A stretch of DNA of 6,190 nt from the NCBI GenBank assembly GCA_002389385.1, contig DGOK01000019.1, positions 3,064 to 9,253 on the forward strand. The letters are read 5' to 3'. Position 1 is the stretch's first letter, and each line of letters starts with the position of its first letter. Shown here piece after piece: positions 1 through 6,190 of this stretch. The stretch is from Rhodospirillaceae bacterium UBA4468 (lineage in GTDB: Bacteria; Pseudomonadota; Alphaproteobacteria; Rhodospirillales; Casp-alpha2). The notes beneath the pieces were generated by a model. It was given only the letters and a program-made list of their open reading frames with translations. It did not search any database and had not been told where the DNA came from. The position numbers and the translations under genes were made by a program.

Positions 1-1083
1 AATGTCGCGGTGATCGAAAAAGGTTGGCTTGGCGGCGGTAACACGGGTCGTAACACAACGATTGTTCGCTCCAACTATATGCTCGAAGGCAACGCCCACT
101 TCTACGAGTTGTCTCTCAAACTTTGGGAAGGCATGAGCCAGGACCTCAATTATAACGTCATGTTCTCGCCCCGTGGCGTGATCAATCTTCAGCACAACGA
201 TGCCAGCGTCGACGCAGCCATGCGGCGCGGCAACGCGATGCGTATGAACGGTATTGATGCAGAATGGCTCACACCTGCACAAATTAAAGAACGCGCCCCT
301 CTTCTCGATCTTAAGGGGGGTGGCAGGTTCCCTGTACTCGGCGGATTAATCCAACCCCGTGGTGGCACAGCGCGTCACGACGCGGTTGCCTGGGGTTACG
401 CCCGAGCCGCAGATGCGCGCGGTGTTGATATCATTCAGAACTGCGAAGTCACAGGGATCATTCGCGAGGGTGATATGGTGACAGGCGTCGAGACCACACG
501 CGGACGTATCAATGCGGGCAAGGTCGGTATTGCCGTTGCTGGTCATACAAGTCACGTCGCAGCCATGGCAGGGTTACGTCTCCCTATTGAAAGCCATGTC
601 TTGCAAGCAATGGTCTCCGAGCCCGTCAAACCTTGTATAGATACAGTCATTACATCTGGATCAGGGCACATGTACATTAGCCAATCCGATAAAGGTGAGC
701 TGGTGTTCGGTGGCGACCTGGATTTCTATAACTCCTATGCGCAGCGCGGTAACTTCCCAAGGCTGGAACAAGTAACGCAGAATATCCTGACGCTATTTCC
801 CGCCTTCTCAAGATTACGCCTGATGCGGTCATGGGGTGGCATCATGGATATGACGATGGATGGCAGCCCGATTATCAGCAAAACGCCAATTTCTAATTTC
901 TATATTAATGGCGGCTGGTGTTACGGCGGCTTTAAGGCCACGCCAGGTTCAGGTTACGTATTTGCTCATACAATTGCGCAGGACCGCCCGCATCCAACGA
1001 ACGAAGCTCTTTCGTTACAGCGCTTCGAAACTGGCGCAACCCTCGATGAAGTTGGTACGGGTCCCGTACCCAAAGCTCACTAA
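1..1083 (+). CDS. soxB: Sarcosine oxidase subunit beta (5'-truncated by window edge)
   Basis: This is the catalytic flavoprotein subunit of the heterotetrameric sarcosine oxidase. It oxidises the N-methyl group at a non-covalent FAD and passes electrons to an FMN held with SoxA. The frame is open from base 1, and 360 residues are visible. Reading starts inside the FAD domain at NVAVIEKGW, followed by GGGNTGRNTT (window residues 11-20), a strong SoxB signature. TARHDAVAW contains His126 (codon 376-378), matching the histidine that carries covalent FMN in characterised enzymes. The C-terminal part has MDMTMDGSPIISKTP (282-296) and GGWCYGGFKATPGSG (304-318), typical of this DAO/glycine-oxidase fold. 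Compared from memory with the roughly 405-residue Corynebacterium SoxB, about 47 N-terminal residues are missing, including the GxGxxG loop. The in-frame GTG at base 10 is therefore an internal codon, not the start. It is the first visible gene of a soxBDAG operon. The main alternative is the related N-methylglutamate dehydrogenase subunit. Confidence 0.93.
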   Translation, partial: NVAVIEKGWLGGGNTGRNTTIVRSNYMLEGNAHFYELSLKLWEGMSQDLNYNVMFSPRGVINLQHNDASVDAAMRRGNAMRMNGIDAEWLTPAQIKERAPLLDLKGGGRFPVLGGLIQPRGGTARHDAVAWGYARAADARGVDIIQNCEVTGIIREGDMVTGVETTRGRINAGKVGIAVAGHTSHVAAMAGLRLPIESHVLQAMVSEPVKPCIDTVITSGSGHMYISQSDKGELVFGGDLDFYNSYAQRGNFPRLEQVTQNILTLFPAFSRLRLMRSWGGIMDMTMDGSPIISKTPISNFYINGGWCYGGFKATPGSGYVFAHTIAQDRPHPTNEALSLQRFETGATLDEVGTGPVPKAH

Positions 1084-1092
1084 GGATCGAAC

Positions 1093-1380
1093 ATGTTACT
1101 TATCGAATGTCCATGGTGCGGCAAACGCGCACAAACAGAGTTTACCTACGAAGGTGATGCCACGGTCAAACGTCCTGAGGATGGCGATCAGGCAGCATTC
1201 CATGCCTACGTGCATCTACGTGAGAATGTGACCCAATGGCATGATGAGATGTGGCAACACACGGCTGGATGTCGCCGCTTTTTTAAGGCGTGCCGAAATG
1301 TCACAACGCATGAAATTATCGCAACGGCCAAACCAAAAGGCGATCTTCCAGATATGTCATCAGGAAAGATCACGTCATGA
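1093..1380 (+). CDS. soxD: Sarcosine oxidase subunit delta
   Basis: This is the small zinc-binding subunit of heterotetrameric sarcosine oxidase, a structural part of the cytoplasmic complex. The product is 95 residues, close to the usual size of about 90-100. The N-terminus MLLIECPWCGKR supplies Cys6 and Cys9. Further on, HTAGCRRFF supplies His56 and Cys60. Together they give the C-x2-C plus H-x3-C zinc set known from SoxD structures. The conserved RPED (27-30) and the late TTHEI stretch (71-75) also fit the family. The ATG at 1093 follows an AAGGA ribosome-binding site at 1082-1086, with 6 bases between, and lies 9 bp after the soxB stop. The end overlaps the soxA start in ATGA. The family call is very secure; the only doubt is whether the whole complex acts on sarcosine or on a related N-methyl amino acid. 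Confidence 0.93.
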   Translation: MLLIECPWCGKRAQTEFTYEGDATVKRPEDGDQAAFHAYVHLRENVTQWHDEMWQHTAGCRRFFKACRNVTTHEIIATAKPKGDLPDMSSGKITS

Positions 1381-4300
1381 GTACACAGCCGTACAGAACA
1401 CAAAAAGGCGGTTTAGTTGACCGTACGCAGCCCATCAACTTCACGTTCGATGGGAATACCTATCAGGGCTTTCAAGGCGATACGCTGGCATCGGCGCTTA
1501 TGGCGAACGGTGTACGCTTGTTCGGGCGTAGCTTTAAGTATCATCGGCCACGCGGCATTTTAGGCGTTGGCTTCGAAGAGCCCAATGCCATGGTGCAACT
1601 TCGTACCGGCAACCGTACTGAGCCCAATATTCAGGCAACGCGGATCGAATTATTTGAAGGTCTTGTTGCGGAAAGCCAGAACCGTTGGCCATCATTGAAT
1701 TTTGATGTTGGTGCCCTAACAGGTATTTTCAGCAAGCTATTACCCGCAGGGTTTTATTATAAAACGTTTATGTGGCCCGCATCGATGTGGATGACCTATG
1801 AACATATCATTCGCAACATTGCCGGAATGGGGAAAAGTCCCACCACCAATGACCCTGACCGTTATGCCCATCGATATGCACATTGTGATGTTTTGGTTGC
1901 TGGCGGTGGTCCTGCAGGTATTTCAGCCGCACTTGTTGCCGCAGAAACCGGCGCACGCGTTGTCATCATGGATGACGGCCCTAAACTTGGCGGAGCTTTA
2001 CTTGGCTGTAATCTCAAAGTCGGTGACCAAGAAGGTACAACTTGGGCGCAAGCGGCTGAACAAAAACTTCGTGGGATGGACAATGTCACAGTCCTGACCC
2101 GGACACAGACTGCCGGTTATTACGATCACAATATGATTATCGCCAACGAACGAGTCGCTGATCATGTGAACGAGCCTGCGCCATTTATACCGCGCCAACG
2201 CATTTGGCACTTCCGCGCGACCGAGGTTGTGCTCGCGGCGGGTGCCATGGAACGTCCCTTGGTGTTTGCTGGTAATGATTTACCTAACGTTATGTTAGCC
2301 TCGGCGGCGGGCACATTAGCCAATAGATATAATGTTCAGGCAGGCAGGCGCGCCGTTGTCTTCACAAATAACGGATCAGCATACACCGTTGCAGCTGATC
2401 TCAAGGCAGCAGATATCGACGTGAGCGCAATCATTGATGCGCGAACGGATATTCCAAGCACAGAACTGGATATCGCCAAAGCCGCTGGCATTGATGTGCT
2501 CTTGGGTCAGGTTGTCCTGGCAGCTGTTGGCGGCAAGCATGGTGTAAAACGCGTCGTTGTTGGCGACACACCATCTGGTCCTGACGTTACGGAAGGTCAG
2601 ATAACCCGCACGATTGAGTGTGACTTGTTGTGTGTGTCTGGTGGTTGGACGCCAAGTGTTCACTTATTCTCGCAATCCCGAGGCAAGCTTCGTTTCGACG
2701 ATGAGAAATGCTGCTTTGTACCAAACAAAGGTTTCCAGCGCGAACGTTCCGCCGGTGCCTGTAATGGTTCCTTCATGTTACGCGAATGTTTAGCTGATGG
2801 ACGCAACGCTGGCAGCAATGCAGCAGAAGCGGCTGGATTTAAATCATCCAGCAAAGAACTCGCTATCGCCAGCGAAGAGCCAGACGTGCATCCAATGCCC
2901 CTATGGGCGCTTCCATGGCCAGAGGGCAATCATGACAAGCGTTTCGTTGACCTGCAGAACGATGTAACAGCTGAAGATGTCGCCTTGGCCCACCGTGAAG
3001 GTTTCCGGTCCGTTGAGCATTTGAAGCGATACACAACATTGGGTATGGGAACTGACCAGGGGCGAACATCGAACGTCAACGGCCTCGCATTGATGGCCGG
3101 TCACAAGGGTGAAGATATTCCTTCTGTCGGCACAACGACATTCCGCCAGCCATTTTCGCCAATCACCATGGGTGCGGTCGCTGGTCCATCGATAAACGAG
3201 CAAATGTCGCCAATCCGCCGCACCGCTATGCATGATTGGCATGAGGCTGCAGGCGCACCGTTCGTTCCAGCAGGCGCATGGTTGCGCCCACAAGCCTATC
3301 CAAAGCCCGGCGAAAATTTGCGCGATGCGTACCTTCGTGAAGCTGTTCATGTGCGCAAACACGTTGGAATTGTTGATGTGTCGACGTTGGGCAAGATTGA
3401 TGTTCAAGGTAAGGACGCTGCTGAGTTCCTTAATCGTCTCTACGTGAACGGGTTTGCAAAGTTAGATATAGGTAAATGTCGATATGGCGTGATGCTCCGC
3501 GAAGACGGCATCGTCTATGATGACGGCACTGTCACGCGCCTTGCTGAAAATCGTTATATGGTCACAACGACGACCGGCCATGCGGGTCCCGTCATGGTGC
3601 ATATGGAACGTCATGCCCAAGTCGTCTGGCCTGAGTTGGATGTGAAGCTGGTATCCGTCACAGAAGACTGGTCTGCCATCGCCATCGCTGGCCCCAAAAG
3701 CCGAGCCGTGCTCGCAAAAGTAACAGACGACATTGATGTATCTGATGCGACCTGCCCGTTTATGGCGTTTCGCGAAGGCCACATTTGCGGTGTACCTGCA
3801 CGACTGTTTCGGATCAGTTTCTCAGGCGAGCTTGCATACGAAATCAATGTCCCAGCGAACTTTGGCGCCACAGTTTGGGAAGGCCTGATGAAGGCTGGTG
3901 CTGACGATCACATTGTACCTTATGGCACAGAAGCCATGGGGATTCTGCGGATCGAAAAAGGCCATGTTGTCGGCGGCGAACTGAATGGTCGCGCCACCGC
4001 TGATGATCTCGGATTTGGTCGAATGCTCTCAGCCAAGAAGCGCTTCATTGGTGATGTATTAAAAGATCGCCCGGCTTTGCTCGAAGCGAACCGAAAACAA
4101 TTGGTTGGCATTAAACCCGTCGACGGCACATCGCAAATCCCTAGAGGAGCACAAATCGTCGTCAATCCAACGGGGGCACGTCCCGTACCTATTGAAGGCG
4201 AAGTCACGTCCCGTTGTGAAAGCCCGAATGTGGGTATGCCGATTGGTCTCGCACTGATTAAGGATGGCCGTAACCGTATGGGCGAGAAACTTATCGCGTC

Positions 4301-4385
4301 CTCACCCGTTGCGGGCATCGACGTTAAAATCAAGATATGTGATCCGGTCTTTGTTGATCCAAAGGGAGAGCGGCTTCGTGGTTGA
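1377..4385 (+). CDS. soxA: Sarcosine oxidase subunit alpha
   Basis: This is the large subunit of heterotetrameric sarcosine oxidase: 1002 residues, in the usual range of about 960-1010. Residues 18-75 form the ferredoxin-like N-terminal domain (FGRSFKYHRPRG at 49-60), which in this family lacks an iron-sulfur cluster. Residues 170-490 are a pyridine nucleotide-disulphide reductase-like domain. Its dinucleotide loop GGGPAG (176-181) is followed by an acidic stretch near 199-200, and VVLAAGAMERP lies at 284-294; in known enzymes this domain holds tightly bound NAD+. From about residue 620 to the end is a GcvT-like aminomethyltransferase domain with LRIEKGHVVGGELNG (857-871), expected to bind tetrahydrofolate and capture the methylene group as 5,10-methylene-THF. 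The ATG at 1377 overlaps the soxD stop (ATGA) and has AGGAAAG at 1362-1368. The 3' end overlaps soxG by 8 bp. No frameshift or missing domain is seen. Confidence 0.95.
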   Translation: MSTQPYRTQKGGLVDRTQPINFTFDGNTYQGFQGDTLASALMANGVRLFGRSFKYHRPRGILGVGFEEPNAMVQLRTGNRTEPNIQATRIELFEGLVAESQNRWPSLNFDVGALTGIFSKLLPAGFYYKTFMWPASMWMTYEHIIRNIAGMGKSPTTNDPDRYAHRYAHCDVLVAGGGPAGISAALVAAETGARVVIMDDGPKLGGALLGCNLKVGDQEGTTWAQAAEQKLRGMDNVTVLTRTQTAGYYDHNMIIANERVADHVNEPAPFIPRQRIWHFRATEVVLAAGAMERPLVFAGNDLPNVMLASAAGTLANRYNVQAGRRAVVFTNNGSAYTVAADLKAADIDVSAIIDARTDIPSTELDIAKAAGIDVLLGQVVLAAVGGKHGVKRVVVGDTPSGPDVTEGQITRTIECDLLCVSGGWTPSVHLFSQSRGKLRFDDEKCCFVPNKGFQRERSAGACNGSFMLRECLADGRNAGSNAAEAAGFKSSSKELAIASEEPDVHPMPLWALPWPEGNHDKRFVDLQNDVTAEDVALAHREGFRSVEHLKRYTTLGMGTDQGRTSNVNGLALMAGHKGEDIPSVGTTTFRQPFSPITMGAVAGPSINEQMSPIRRTAMHDWHEAAGAPFVPAGAWLRPQAYPKPGENLRDAYLREAVHVRKHVGIVDVSTLGKIDVQGKDAAEFLNRLYVNGFAKLDIGKCRYGVMLREDGIVYDDGTVTRLAENRYMVTTTTGHAGPVMVHMERHAQVVWPELDVKLVSVTEDWSAIAIAGPKSRAVLAKVTDDIDVSDATCPFMAFREGHICGVPARLFRISFSGELAYEINVPANFGATVWEGLMKAGADDHIVPYGTEAMGILRIEKGHVVGGELNGRATADDLGFGRMLSAKKRFIGDVLKDRPALLEANRKQLVGIKPVDGTSQIPRGAQIVVNPTGARPVPIEGEVTSRCESPNVGMPIGLALIKDGRNRMGEKLIASSPVAGIDVKIKICDPVFVDPKGERLRG
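4362..4368 (+). promoter_or_regulatory. Ribosome-binding site selecting the GTG start of soxG
   Basis: AAGGGAG lies inside the last codons of soxA, 9 bases before a GTG at 4378. It decides the soxG start. The frame stays open further upstream (an ATG at 4264), but only the GTG has this site and gives the expected protein length. Confidence 0.75.
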
Positions 4386-4980
4386 TCTTACTCAAAGTCG
4401 TTCAGCTCTTGAGCGCGTTTATACACCTGGCCGTTTTGGTGTCTCAAGTGGGCAACCGGGCGTTATGATTAGTGAACGTAGGCATCTGACGTTAATTCAT
4501 ATTGAGCATCGTGACGATGATGCGGAAAGTCCGCTGATGATTGCCACAGCTGTTGGCTTCCCTTTACCACGTGCGGGCCAGATTGCTGAAAAAGATGGAC
4601 GTCGGGTTCTTTGGCTTGGCCCGTCAAGATCGCTCATCATCACATCAGGATCGTCTGCAGATGGTCTATCTGATGCCATAGCCAGTAGTGCTACAAATGC
4701 TGCCGTCAATGACATCTCATCAAGCCGTATCGTGCTCAGGTTATCAGGCCCAAACGCCCGGGATGTCCTAGCCTCAGGATGTCCACTCGATCTGCACGAA
4801 AGCGTATTTAAAGCAGGGATGACGGCGACAACCAACGTTGACCATTACACAGCGCTCCTCGATTGTATCGATACAAATACGATTGATGTCTATGTTGCGC
4901 GCGGTTATGGCGTTTCATTCTGGCAATGGCTGATCGAAGCCGCCGAAGAATTCGGTGGTAAGGTTTTGGCTTCTAGCTGA
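4378..4980 (+). CDS. soxG: Sarcosine oxidase subunit gamma
   Basis: This is the gamma subunit of heterotetrameric sarcosine oxidase, a distant GcvT/YgfZ-like fold with no known cofactor of its own that packs in the complex. With the GTG start at 4378 the product is 200 residues, the usual SoxG length. Conserved stretches are ISSSRIVLRLSGPNARDVLA (113-132), GCPLDLHESVF (134-144) and the C-terminal ARGYGVSFWQWL (174-185) followed by an AAEEFG-type helix. The GTG overlaps the soxA stop region by 8 bp (soxA ends in TGA at 4383-4385), and the AAGGGAG site within soxA supports it, so translation is probably coupled to soxA. An upstream in-frame ATG at 4264 would add 38 residues that merely shadow the SoxA coding sequence, so it was rejected. 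This is the last gene of the operon; a hairpin follows 16 bases after the stop. Confidence 0.92.
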   Translation: MVDLTQSRSALERVYTPGRFGVSSGQPGVMISERRHLTLIHIEHRDDDAESPLMIATAVGFPLPRAGQIAEKDGRRVLWLGPSRSLIITSGSSADGLSDAIASSATNAAVNDISSSRIVLRLSGPNARDVLASGCPLDLHESVFKAGMTATTNVDHYTALLDCIDTNTIDVYVARGYGVSFWQWLIEAAEEFGGKVLASS

Positions 4981-4996
4981 CACGCCCCTCATCCTG

Positions 4997-5018
4997 TCCT
5001 TCTCCCAAGGGAGAAGGA
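4997..5018. repeat. Short perfect hairpin downstream of soxG
   Basis: A 10-bp perfect inverted repeat (TCCTTCTCCC / GGGAGAAGGA) is separated by only two bases, so the real loop is probably four bases with a 9-bp stem. It begins 16 bases after the soxG stop. There is no T-run after it on the plus strand, so it is not a classical intrinsic terminator, but it could stabilise or end the sox transcript. The surrounding CCCCTCATCCTGTCC wording resembles short palindromic repeats scattered in many proteobacterial genomes. Membership of such a family is inference. Confidence 0.6.
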
Positions 5019-5088
5019 ACTCACGCATTAATGTGATCTCTCTACCTTCGAATGGTGGATGGGCAGCACTGAACAGATATACGTTATT

Positions 5089-5161
5089 TCGTCATTCCCA
5101 CGAAAGCGGGAACCTAGACTAAACATTGCATGCTGGGTCCCCGCTTTCGCGGGAATGACGA
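5089..5161. repeat. Long imperfect palindromic intergenic repeat
   Basis: The arms 5089-5114 and 5136-5161 pair over 26 bp with only two mismatches (5100/5150 and 5111/5139), around a 21-base centre that contains GCATGC (5128-5133). The outer sequence CGTCATTCCC, followed by CGAAAGCGGG, matches in style a dispersed repeat I know from many alphaproteobacterial genomes. It has no coding capacity. It sits between the converging soxG and hydrolase genes and would form a long stem in RNA from either strand, so it may act as a bidirectional transcription barrier. No T-run follows directly in either direction; on the plus strand a T-rich patch appears only at about 5171-5182. Confidence 0.82.
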
Positions 5162-5196
5162 CGTAGATTGATTTTACTTTTTCGAAGATAAGGGTT

Positions 5197-5988
5197 TTAG
5201 CGCCCAGCTTCTAAAAGCATTTTCGCCACTTCCCGTGGGCGTTCTAACATCATCATGTGACCAGTCTTTGAAAAAACTGTCATCTCACATGTTTCAATCG
5301 CATCCGATAACGGCCGCGCGTTCTTTGGTGGCGTCATCTTATCTTCATCAGCGCTGATGATATGTGTATTACCCGTGATATTCGCCGCTGCATTCAATGC
5401 ATTCTTATACGCATTACAAGCAATCAAATCGCTCACCAGCGCACCCGGCTTGGCACCTCTAAGCAATTGTTCTGCTGCACCCATCGCCCATAAGCCCGGA
5501 TGAATATGCCCGCCTGTATGCGAGATATTTCCAAAGCCCCAATCCGTAATCAGCCCAGGCGCCAACTTGCCGCCATCCTGTGCCGCCTGAATTAAGTCAG
5601 GATGGACAGGCATTTCTGCGGCGCATCCCAACAAGGCAATATTTCGCATACGCTCGGGCGCACGGGACGCGACTTCGAGTGCAACAAGCGAGCCCATTGA
5701 GTGACCGGCGACCGAAACGGTCCGACAGCCCGCCGCATCCATGAATGCAATAGTCCAATCCGCCATTGCTTCAACGCTTGAGATCACATCGCCATCTGAC
5801 TGGCCATGCCCTGGCAGATCAACAGCCAGCACACGGACGCCACGGTGCGCCATATAGCGGCTTTGCATTTGCCAGACGGTGCTGTCCATGCCGGCACCAT
5901 GAATAAGGATCAATGTTGGTGCATCGGCTTCAAGGGTTACCCCTCCGGTGACTGCGTGAGCTTTATGTCCGTTGAGTATGAGTTCCAT
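5197..5988 (-). CDS. Alpha/beta hydrolase, substrate unknown
   Basis: This is a 263-residue protein of the alpha/beta-hydrolase fold, with no signal peptide or membrane segment, so probably a cytoplasmic esterase or C-C/C-N hydrolase. Seen in the sequence: the oxyanion-hole motif HGAG (30-33), DLPGHGQSDG (57-66), the nucleophile elbow GHSMG with Ser97, a likely acid Asp216 in SADEDKMTPP, and His244 in KTGHMMMLERP. The catalytic triad is therefore complete. A cap region lies at about 125-195, with several His and Gly residues (HTGGHIHPG, 157-165). The length and motifs fit the small lid-bearing hydrolases related to MhpC, 3-oxoadipate enol-lactonase and haloperoxidase-like proteins; the substrate cannot be read from sequence. 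The ATG at 5988 has AAAGGGG 7 bases upstream and lies 3 bp after the end of the MetY-like gene, so the two are co-transcribed. It is not MetX, which is about 100 residues longer and has a different elbow. Confidence 0.88.
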   Translation of the reverse strand: MELILNGHKAHAVTGGVTLEADAPTLILIHGAGMDSTVWQMQSRYMAHRGVRVLAVDLPGHGQSDGDVISSVEAMADWTIAFMDAAGCRTVSVAGHSMGSLVALEVASRAPERMRNIALLGCAAEMPVHPDLIQAAQDGGKLAPGLITDWGFGNISHTGGHIHPGLWAMGAAEQLLRGAKPGALVSDLIACNAYKNALNAAANITGNTHIISADEDKMTPPKNARPLSDAIETCEMTVFSKTGHMMMLERPREVAKMLLEAGR

Positions 5989-5991
5989 AAC

Positions 5992-6190
5992 TTAACCCCT
6001 TTGCGAAGCGCGAAGGCCCGCCTTCAAATCAGCGATAATATCGCTAACGTCCTCGATACCAACTGAGACACGGACAAGGCTTTCACCAATCCCTGCCGCT
6101 TCCAATGCTTCAGCGCTCATTTGTTGGTGGGTAGTAGAGCCCGGGTGAATAACCAGGGTCTTCGCATCGCCAACGTTGGCCAGGTGCGAA
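5992..6190 (-). CDS. O-acetylhomoserine sulfhydrylase-type PLP enzyme, C-terminal end (partial)
   Basis: Only the last 65 residues plus one base are in the window; the gene runs off the right edge. The visible part begins SHLANVGDAKTLVIHPGSTT and continues HQQMSAEAL, then VRVSVGIEDVSDIIADL, ending in TAA at 5992-5994. This is the C-terminal signature of the Cys/Met metabolism PLP-dependent family, and the LANVGDAKTLVIHP...TTHQQ wording points to O-acetylhomoserine aminocarboxypropyltransferase (MetY). In that reaction O-acetylhomoserine and sulfide give homocysteine. The PLP-binding lysine and most of the substrate site lie outside the window, so an O-succinylhomoserine sulfhydrylase (MetZ) or cystathionine-type relative cannot be fully excluded. 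The glycine in HPGSTT replaces what I recall as the more usual alanine. It is followed after 3 bp by the alpha/beta hydrolase in the same direction. Confidence 0.85.
   Translation of the reverse strand, partial: SHLANVGDAKTLVIHPGSTTHQQMSAEALEAAGIGESLVRVSVGIEDVSDIIADLKAGLRASQRG
5996..6002 (-). promoter_or_regulatory. Ribosome-binding site of the hydrolase, inside the metY-like 3' end
   Basis: On the minus strand AAAGGGG sits 7 bases before the hydrolase ATG and overlaps the last codons of the upstream PLP-enzyme gene. It supports the ATG at 5988 as the start and suggests translational coupling between the two genes. Confidence 0.75.

Noticed and set aside
10..12. GTG at base 10 as the start of soxB
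   Set aside because: The frame is open to base 1, and the residues encoded before it (Asn-Val-Ala) continue the conserved SoxB FAD-domain strand, so the true start is upstream of the window.
860..1231. 123-codon plus-strand frame across the soxB-soxD junction
   Set aside because: It overlaps two well-supported genes in another frame, and its translation is rich in Arg and Ser with no family resemblance; a shadow.
2901..3407. 168-codon minus-strand open frame opposite soxA
   Set aside because: It lies entirely opposite conserved SoxA coding sequence, has no recognisable domain, and reads as a shadow frame. The other opposite-strand frames across sox genes were rejected for the same reason.
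5021..5036. TCACGCATTAATGTGA as a possible operator
   Set aside because: The symmetry is imperfect (CATTAATG core with uneven flanks), and it lies between two convergent gene ends, where no promoter is expected.
5081..5164. ACGT on both sides (5081-5084 and 5161-5164) as a target-site duplication of the palindromic element
   Set aside because: The four-base match is not placed symmetrically about the palindrome ends and is short enough to be chance.
5162..5196. Classical intrinsic terminator for the hydrolase or soxG in the T-rich patch
   Set aside because: The T-rich patch begins about 10 bases after the palindrome on the plus strand, and no GC-rich stem sits directly before a T-run in either direction.
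5197..5988. Hydrolase as homoserine O-acetyltransferase (MetX), given the MetY-like neighbour
   Set aside because: The protein is 263 residues rather than about 350-380, and its nucleophile elbow is GHSMG within a hydrolase-type context; the MetX signature motifs are not visible.
5806..6066. 86-codon plus-strand frame opposite the hydrolase start
   Set aside because: It runs antisense to the hydrolase N-terminus and the MetY-like C-terminus, both clearly coding on the minus strand.

Overview
The window is most likely from an alphaproteobacterium of moderate GC content (about half GC by eye). That placement is an inference from the gene order, the protein style and a dispersed inverted repeat of a type common in that class. 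No rRNA or tRNA is present to fix the taxonomy.

Bases 1-4980, plus strand, hold a tightly packed operon for a heterotetrameric, tetrahydrofolate-linked sarcosine oxidase in the order soxB (5' end outside the window), soxD, soxA, soxG. SoxB carries the FAD site and the covalent FMN histidine and oxidises the N-methyl group. SoxD is the small zinc subunit. SoxA is the large NAD- and folate-binding subunit, with a GcvT-like C-terminal half. SoxG is the gamma subunit. Together such enzymes turn sarcosine, oxygen and tetrahydrofolate into glycine, hydrogen peroxide and 5,10-methylene-tetrahydrofolate, feeding one-carbon metabolism. The spacings (9 bp between soxB and soxD, a 4-bp ATGA overlap between soxD and soxA, an 8-bp overlap between soxA and soxG) indicate one transcript with translational coupling. 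The paralogous N-methylglutamate dehydrogenase has the same subunit layout, so the substrate is probable rather than proven.

Bases 4981-5196 are a convergent intergenic region with two inverted repeats. One is a short 10-bp hairpin just after soxG. The other is a 73-base imperfect palindrome that looks like a member of a dispersed repeat family. They are the only candidate transcription barriers between the two opposing operons.

Bases 5197-6190, minus strand, hold an alpha/beta hydrolase of unknown substrate. Directly upstream of it is the C-terminal end of an O-acetylhomoserine sulfhydrylase-type PLP enzyme (MetY-like). The two are 3 bp apart, and the hydrolase ribosome-binding site lies inside the end of the metY-like gene, so they are co-transcribed.

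I found no phage, transposase, CRISPR, RNA gene or clearly new system. The points worth a second look are the repeat element, the hydrolase coupled to the methionine/cysteine enzyme, and the exact substrate of the Sox-type oxidase.
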